This document shows, piece after piece, positions 59,261 through 64,000 of a stretch of 64,000 bases of DNA. Source of the DNA: Scatosoma sp045127595 (GTDB taxonomy: Bacteria; Bacillota; Clostridia; Christensenellales; Borkfalkiaceae). Location of the stretch: the NCBI GenBank assembly GCA_045127595.1, contig JBGVQS010000028.1, forward strand, positions 62,001 to 126,000. Reading direction: 5' to 3'. Both the position numbers and the translations under genes were made by a program. The notes beneath the pieces were generated by a model. That model was given only the letters and a program-made list of their open reading frames with translations. It was not told the DNA's origin and did not search any database. Position 1 is the first letter of the stretch. Each line of letters starts with the position of its first letter.

Positions 59261-60193
59261 ATGGCAAAATATTCGATAATCGTACCTGCATACAATGAAG
59301 AAAAGAGCTTGCAATTATTTTACGACGCGGTAACGCCGCTGATGGAAAGCTTGCAGGAAGAATACGAAATGATTTTCGTAAACGACGGTAGCAGGGATGC
59401 GACGAAAGAGATTTTAAGCGGTTTAGCAAATCGGGACAAGCGGGTAAAGGTGTGTAACTTTTCCCGTAATTTTGGGCAACAGGCGGCACTTTTGTGCGGC
59501 TTGAAAGAAGCGAGCGGCGAGGCTGTAATCGCGATGGACGCCGATTTACAAGATCCCCCCGAAGTGGCGCTTGAAATGATTAAAAAGTGGAAAGAGGGTT
59601 TTGATATCGTACACGGCAAACGCCGTAAAAGAAGGGGCGAAGGGGTATTCAAACGCGCTACGGCGTTCGTGTATTATCGTTTCATGCGCAAGATCACGGG
59701 GATCGATATGCCCAAGGACGTTGGGGATTTTAAGCTTTATGACCGCAAGGTAGTGGACGCGATTTTGTCGATGGGCGAACACGACCGATTGCTCCGCGCG
59801 CAAGCCGCTTGGGTAGGCTTTAAACAAACGAACGTGGAATTCGACCGTCCCGAACGGGTTGCAGGGGAAACGCACTATACCTTAAAAAAGATGGTCAAGC
59901 TTGCGCAGGCGGGAGTGTTCCCGAATACCGACTATACGTTGAGCCTGCCGATCAAGCTTGGATTATTGCTTGGCTTTGCAAGTCTTGCTTGTTTTATCAC
60001 GTTTATCGTCTTGGCTTGTTTAGGGATATTCTTTGGCGGAATGCTTGCGTGGCTGTTCCCGACGGTGGGGGCGTTGTTTGCGGTGGTATTAGTATGCCAA
60101 GGGCTTGCGAATATGCACACGGCAATGATTTATCGGGAAGTGCAAAACCGACCGAAATATATCGTTGCGGAAAAATTGAATTTTGATGAATAA
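59261..60193 (+). CDS. GT2-family polyprenyl-phosphate glycosyltransferase (GtrB/DPM1-like)
   Basis: A 310-residue membrane-attached enzyme. The GT-A domain begins YSIIVPAYNEEKSLQLF, with VNDGSRDATKEIL and the metal motif DADLQDPPE near residue 93. RAQAAWVGFKQTNVEF matches the acceptor region. Two C-terminal membrane helices (about 230-260 and 265-290) anchor it. The family loads glucose, mannose or similar from nucleotide sugars onto polyprenyl phosphate, the donor type used by GT39 enzymes such as the one at 11.4 kb. It has its own promoter. Confidence 0.92.
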   Translation: MAKYSIIVPAYNEEKSLQLFYDAVTPLMESLQEEYEMIFVNDGSRDATKEILSGLANRDKRVKVCNFSRNFGQQAALLCGLKEASGEAVIAMDADLQDPPEVALEMIKKWKEGFDIVHGKRRKRRGEGVFKRATAFVYYRFMRKITGIDMPKDVGDFKLYDRKVVDAILSMGEHDRLLRAQAAWVGFKQTNVEFDRPERVAGETHYTLKKMVKLAQAGVFPNTDYTLSLPIKLGLLLGFASLACFITFIVLACLGIFFGGMLAWLFPTVGALFAVVLVCQGLANMHTAMIYREVQNRPKYIVAEKLNFDE

Positions 60194-60205
60194 AAACAAC
60201 AATAA

Positions 60206-60239
60206 ACCTGCCCCGTTGGTGAAAACCAACGGGGCAGGT
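60206..60239. terminator. Perfect 15-bp hairpin between convergent genes
   Basis: ACCTGCCCCGTTGGT pairs perfectly with ACCAACGGGGCAGGT around GAAA. It separates the + strand GT2 gene from minus-strand mnmG. T-runs are poor, so it is an incomplete but very stable bidirectional terminator. Its right arm is part of a dispersed motif copy (60231-60249). Confidence 0.7.
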
Positions 60240-60257
60240 ATGCGTTTAACGTTCTTT

Positions 60258-62138
60258 TTACTTTTCTTTTACCGTAGATAACCAAACCATCAAAACGGAA
60301 ATATCCGCAGGGTTTACCCCGGAAATTCTACCCGCTTGACCAAGGTTAAAAGGGCGTATTCGATTGAGTTTTTCCTGCGCTTCTAAACGCAAGCCTTTGA
60401 TTTCGTTATAATCAATATCCGCAGGCAACAATCGATCTTCCAAGCGTTTAGCCCGTTCGATCAATTCCAAGCCTTGTTTTAAATAGCCTTCGTATTTCAC
60501 GGTGATTTCCGCCGTTTCCAGCACGTCTTTCGAATAATTTTCAAACACGTCAAAGCGTTCCATAATATCCTTTAAGGGTACGGAACGTTTTATCATATCC
60601 GCATAGGAAACGCTGCCGCTTGTTTCTCCGTAGCCGTAATTCGCTAAGAATGCCGACGCGTCCTTTTGCCCGACTTTGCCCTGCATAGCGGCAAGCAGTT
60701 CTTCGTATTTTTCTTTACGGCGTAAAAACCGTTCGTAGCGCTCCTGCTTGACAAGCCCGACTTCCTTTCCCTTTTCCGTCAAGCGGAAATCGGCGTTATC
60801 CTGCCGCAAGCAAATGCGGTGTTCGGCGCGCGAAGTCATCATTCTGTACGGCTCGTCCGTGCCCTTGGTAACAAGATCGTCGATCAGCACCCCGATATAC
60901 GCTTCGTCGCGGCGCAATACAAAGGGGGGGAGTCCGCGCAGTTTCAACGACGCGTTCAAGCCCGCAATCAAGCCTTGTGCGGCGGCTTCTTCGTAACCGG
61001 AAGTACCGTTGATTTGCCCTGCCGTATAGATGCCTTCAATCTTTTTGAATTCAAGCGTGGGCAGCACGTCCAACGTATCGATACAATCGTATTCTATCGC
61101 GTAGCCGTAACGCATAATGTCGGCGTTTTCAAGCCCTGCAACGGACGCGTACATGGCGCGCTGTACGTCGTGGGGCATAGAAGTGGACATACCTTGTACG
61201 TACATTTCAAGCGTGTTTTCTCCCTCTGGCTCAATAAAAAGCTGATGTCGTTCCTTGTCTTTAAAACGGACGACTTTCGTTTCGATAGAGGGGCAATATC
61301 TCGGCCCAGCAGATTGAATCGTTCCGTCGTACAAGGGGGAGCGGTCAAGATTTTCGTTGATAATGCGATGCGTTTCCAAATTCGTATAGGTAAGATAGCA
61401 AGGCATTTTATTTTTTGGCGGTTCGTCGTGCATGAACGAGAAAGGATAAATATCCGTATCCCCGTTTTGGACTTCGCATTTAGAAAAATCAATCGTGCGC
61501 GCGTCCACGCGTGCGGGCGTTCCCGTCTTAAAACGGCGTACGGTAAAGCCGAGCTTTATCAGGCTTTCCGTCAAATGATTTGCCGGAGCGAATCCGTTCG
61601 GACCGGATTTTTGTACGACGTGGCCGGTAATGGTTTCACCGTTGAGGTAAACCCCCGTGCAAAGAATCACCGCCGCGCAGGAAATAATACCTCCGTAGGT
61701 CGTTTTTACGCCCACGCATTTGCTATCTTCCGTTAAAATTTCCGATACTTCCGCTTGGATAATGCGCAAATTTTCGGTGTTTTCCAACACGCGTTTCATT
61801 TCGCGATGATAAGCGTTTTTATCCGATTGCGCACGCAAGGATTGCACCGCCGCACCCTTGCCGACGTTGAGCATACGTATTTGCAAAGCGGTCTTATCCG
61901 CAACGATCCCCATTTCTCCGCCGAGTGCGTCGATTTCGCGGACAAGATGCCCCTTTGCCGTACCCCCGATAGAGGGATTGCAGGGCATAAATCCGATACT
62001 GTCGAGATTTAAAGTAAGAAGTGCGGTTTTAATCCCCGTGCGCGCCAAAGCAAGCGCAGCTTCGCAACCTGCGTGCCCTGCGCCTACAACGACCGCTTCC
62101 GCGGCATATTCAAGAAAAGTTTGCTCTGTCTTACACAT
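60258..62138 (-). CDS. mnmG: tRNA U34 carboxymethylaminomethyl modification enzyme MnmG (GidA)
   Basis: A 626-residue FAD enzyme that, with the GTPase MnmE, adds cmnm groups to wobble uridine of certain tRNAs. The FAD loop is VVGAGHAGCEAALALARTG at about residue 17; PCNPSIGGTAKGHLVREIDALGG, YCPSIETKVVRF and GQINGTSGYEEAAAQG are family marks. Length is normal. It starts 14 bases after dnaA, so the two share a transcript. mnmE is not adjacent, unlike most Bacillota. Confidence 0.97.
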   Translation of the reverse strand: MCKTEQTFLEYAAEAVVVGAGHAGCEAALALARTGIKTALLTLNLDSIGFMPCNPSIGGTAKGHLVREIDALGGEMGIVADKTALQIRMLNVGKGAAVQSLRAQSDKNAYHREMKRVLENTENLRIIQAEVSEILTEDSKCVGVKTTYGGIISCAAVILCTGVYLNGETITGHVVQKSGPNGFAPANHLTESLIKLGFTVRRFKTGTPARVDARTIDFSKCEVQNGDTDIYPFSFMHDEPPKNKMPCYLTYTNLETHRIINENLDRSPLYDGTIQSAGPRYCPSIETKVVRFKDKERHQLFIEPEGENTLEMYVQGMSTSMPHDVQRAMYASVAGLENADIMRYGYAIEYDCIDTLDVLPTLEFKKIEGIYTAGQINGTSGYEEAAAQGLIAGLNASLKLRGLPPFVLRRDEAYIGVLIDDLVTKGTDEPYRMMTSRAEHRICLRQDNADFRLTEKGKEVGLVKQERYERFLRRKEKYEELLAAMQGKVGQKDASAFLANYGYGETSGSVSYADMIKRSVPLKDIMERFDVFENYSKDVLETAEITVKYEGYLKQGLELIERAKRLEDRLLPADIDYNEIKGLRLEAQEKLNRIRPFNLGQAGRISGVNPADISVLMVWLSTVKEK

Positions 62139-62152
62139 ACTCTTTACAAAGG

Positions 62153-63487
62153 TTATTTTTTCAAAACGATATTTTTAATATCGTCGATTTCTTTTGCTAC
62201 GCGGTCGTTCAATGCCGCTAATTTTTCCATTTTATCCCGAGCGTACATGATGGTGGTGTGATCTCTGCCCCCCAAAATATTCCCGATGGACACAAGGGGC
62301 AGCGAAAGCATATCGCACATAAGATACGCACAAATTTGTCTTGCTTTTACAAGATCCGCCTTTTTATTTTTGCCGATTAAATCTTCCCGTTTTTGCTTGA
62401 AATATCCGCAAACGGCGGCAAGGATTTTTTCGGGAGTAACGTCTTCCTGCTCGGACGTTTCGTTTACCGACTCGTTCAAGGCGAGCTTTGCAAGGTTAAG
62501 CGTGATCGGTTCTTCGTGCAGCTTGCTTGCGAAGAGAACCTTGGTCAGCCTGCCTTCTAACGTTCTAACGTCGTGGCCGGAATCCCGTGCAAGGAATTCG
62601 AGTACGTCATCGGGCACGTAGCATTTTCTATCGAGTGCTTTGCGCTTCAAAATCGCGATTTTCGTTTCGGGATCGGGCGGTTGAATATCCGCAATCATAC
62701 CCCCTTCAAAGCGGGTGCGAAGTCTTTCTTCAAGCGTCGCAATTTCTTTGGGCGGACGGTCGGACGTCAAAACGATTTGTTTGTTTTGCGCGGACAGCTC
62801 GTTAAAGGTATGGAAAAATTCTTCCTGTACCTGCGTTTTGTTTTTCAAAAACTGTACGTCGTCGATAATCAATACGTCCACGTTCCGATAATGGTAACGG
62901 AACTTTGCGCTGCTCTTTTGCGCGATCGAGTCGATAAACTCGTTTAAAAACTTTTCGCAAGTGGTATAAAGCACTTTCTTTTCAGGCGAAACCTTTGCAA
63001 TATGGTTCGCGATTGCGTGCATAAGGTGGGTTTTACCCAAGCCCGATTCCCCGTAGATAAACAGCGGGTTAAAAGCTTCCCCGGAGTGTTCGGCAACCGA
63101 TTTTGCCGCGGCGTAAACGAACTTGCTCCCTGCGCCTGCGACGAACGAATCAAAAGTAAAGCCCTTATTGATAGGGGAATCCTGGAAAGTATCGGCGGCG
63201 TCTTCTTCGATCGTAGCGGAAAAATCTTCACTGCCGTCTACGACCAAGCGGAAATCGTTCAAGCCAAGATCGCATTTGACGATCGCTTGACGGAGCTGCA
63301 CGGCAAACTTATTCATGATGGAATGTGCGTTCGTATCGGAAACGGATTTCAAGATGATTTTTCTGCCGACGACGTCCATCGGTTCAAGATATTTAATAAA
63401 ATGATTGTAGGAAATGGGCGGAATGAGATTTTGCACCCTTTCGCTGATTTGTTTCCAAATATAATGAAGTTGAGAGCTTTCTGCCAT
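62153..63487 (-). CDS. dnaA: Chromosomal replication initiator DnaA
   Basis: A 444-residue AAA+ initiator. Domain I (residues 1-85) and a short linker precede the ATPase: Walker A GESGLGKTHLMHAI (about residue 146), Walker B VLIIDDVQFL, sensor region LTSDRPPKEI and the C-terminal DNA-binding helix-turn-helix with GGRDHTTIMYARDKM. It binds DnaA boxes and opens the origin. GGGGGAT precedes the ATG. It is followed by mnmG and not by dnaN, and recF diverges from it. Confidence 0.98.
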   Translation of the reverse strand: MAESSQLHYIWKQISERVQNLIPPISYNHFIKYLEPMDVVGRKIILKSVSDTNAHSIMNKFAVQLRQAIVKCDLGLNDFRLVVDGSEDFSATIEEDAADTFQDSPINKGFTFDSFVAGAGSKFVYAAAKSVAEHSGEAFNPLFIYGESGLGKTHLMHAIANHIAKVSPEKKVLYTTCEKFLNEFIDSIAQKSSAKFRYHYRNVDVLIIDDVQFLKNKTQVQEEFFHTFNELSAQNKQIVLTSDRPPKEIATLEERLRTRFEGGMIADIQPPDPETKIAILKRKALDRKCYVPDDVLEFLARDSGHDVRTLEGRLTKVLFASKLHEEPITLNLAKLALNESVNETSEQEDVTPEKILAAVCGYFKQKREDLIGKNKKADLVKARQICAYLMCDMLSLPLVSIGNILGGRDHTTIMYARDKMEKLAALNDRVAKEIDDIKNIVLKK

Positions 63488-63536
63488 TTTATCCCCCGTT
63501 TGTAGATTATTTTTTCGTAAATGTCGTACTGAAATC

Positions 63537-63565
63537 TTGTTTTTTTGAGAATTATTTGCTATAAT
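63537..63565 (+). promoter_or_regulatory. Promoter of recF
   Basis: TTGTTT (63537-63542), 17-base spacer, TATAAT (63560-63565); a second TATAAT follows at 63566-63571. No TTATCCACA-type DnaA box was seen in the 132-base dnaA-recF gap. Confidence 0.6.
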
Positions 63566-63619
63566 TATAATACAAATTTCGCGGAAAAGAAAGCGATTTT
63601 GAGCGGGTTTTTAAGGATT

Positions 63620-64000
63620 ATGCAAATAAAAAAATTATTCCTTCAAAATTTCAGAAATTACGAGAGCGAGCAATTCGAATTTTCAGACGGATTGAACGTG
63701 CTTTTCGGGAAGAACGGGCAGGGCAAAACGAACTGCGCGGAGGCGGTTTTTTACCTTTGCACGGGCGCGTCTTTGCGTATTCGGCACGATAAGCAGCTCA
63801 TTCGTATCGGCGCGGAAAAAGCGCGTATCGTTGCGGAAGCGGAAAACCGCTACGGAAAACTGATGATAGAAGCGGATATTTACGAAAACAAACGGGAAAT
63901 CCGCGTCAACGGCAGTAAAATTTCCAAAAACGCCGATTTGATGGGGCACGTGAACAGCGTATTTTTCTCCCCCGGGGAGCTGCGTTTGATTCAAGACGGT
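63620..64000 (+). CDS. recF: DNA replication and repair protein RecF, N-terminal part
   Basis: The first 127 codons of RecF; the gene runs past the window end. MQIKKLFLQNFRNYE is the family start and LFGKNGQGKTNCAEAVFYL contains Walker A near residue 31. RecF binds ssDNA-dsDNA junctions with RecO and RecR to load RecA. AAGGA lies before the ATG. In most Bacillota recF follows dnaN and an S4-domain gene in the same direction as dnaA; here it is divergent from dnaA and has its own promoter. Confidence 0.95.
   Translation, partial: MQIKKLFLQNFRNYESEQFEFSDGLNVLFGKNGQGKTNCAEAVFYLCTGASLRIRHDKQLIRIGAEKARIVAEAENRYGKLMIEADIYENKREIRVNGSKISKNADLMGHVNSVFFSPGELRLIQDG

Noticed and set aside
63488..63619. 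Chromosome origin between dnaA and recF
   Set aside because: The AT-rich gap has no recognisable DnaA boxes and gene polarity argues against an origin here.
1..64000. CRISPR arrays, transposases, integrases, rRNA
   Set aside because: I looked for regular spaced repeats, DDE/recombinase motifs and rRNA sequence and saw none; the tandem repeats at 41.7 kb have no variable spacers.

Overview
The window is a 64 kb piece of a bacterial chromosome, almost certainly from an uncultured gut-type Clostridia (Bacillota). The evidence is the SCIFF ranthipeptide with its maturase beside secDF, the DprA-TopA-TrmFO-HslVU order, the YajC-SecD-SecF-RecJ-RelA-HemZ order, GTP-dependent PEP carboxykinase, and AGGAGG-type ribosome binding sites with TTGACA/TATAAT promoters. 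Base composition looks moderate (somewhat under 50% G+C by eye) except for one strongly AT-rich island at 37.4-39.6 kb. I count 53 protein genes, one tRNA and many regulatory RNA elements. All but six protein genes lie on the + strand.

Layout. 0-6.1 kb: the 3' end of pckG, a flavodoxin-like oxidoreductase and a two-gene rhamnoside-degradation operon. 6.2-8.2 kb: tRNA-Arg, mnmA, then a small self-regulated XRE-regulator cassette bounded by two identical 36-bp terminator copies. 8.2-10.7 kb: metal-ion homeostasis, with a CDF exporter opposite a yybP-ykoY (Mn2+) riboswitch that controls a CaCA exchanger. 10.8-23.5 kb: housekeeping genes (rplS, a GT39-like membrane glycosyltransferase, comM/yifB, dprA, topA, trmFO, hslVU, hisS, trxA). 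23.6-27.0 kb: three mosaic paralogous lipoproteins joined by near-identical 311-bp cassettes. 27.1-33.4 kb: rubrerythrin, cardiolipin synthase and the YhaO/YhaN nuclease pair. 33.5-37.4 kb: a heterodimeric ABC exporter. 37.4-39.6 kb: an island of RHS-toxin fragments alternating with small orphan immunity-like genes, again bounded by two copies of one terminator. 39.7-52 kb: histidinol phosphatase, tgt, an ABC-2 type transporter next to a 91-bp tandem repeat, then yajC, a TIGR04086 protein, SCIFF and its maturase, secD and secF. 50-60 kb: recJ, relA, an MBL hydrolase, hemZ, rpsO, pnp and a GT2 glycosyltransferase. 60-64 kb: mnmG and dnaA in one minus-strand operon, divergent from the 5' part of recF.

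How parts work together. YajC, SecD and SecF assist Sec export, and YajC and SecF both carry acidic cytoplasmic tails. SCIFF and its radical SAM maturase sit inside this export block. RecJ/RelA, YhaO/YhaN, ComM/DprA and RecF cover DNA repair, uptake and stringent control. The most unusual signals are four. First, the graveyard of RHS toxin tips. Second, two unrelated islands that each sit between duplicated copies of a terminator. Third, a polar DNA motif, about GGGGCAGGTAYGCGTTGA, that recurs about ten times on the + strand, in several reading frames and between genes. Fourth, a rearranged dnaA/recF region without dnaN and with gene polarity opposite to that expected if the origin were there. 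All function calls rest on reading motifs in the sequence; no database search was possible.
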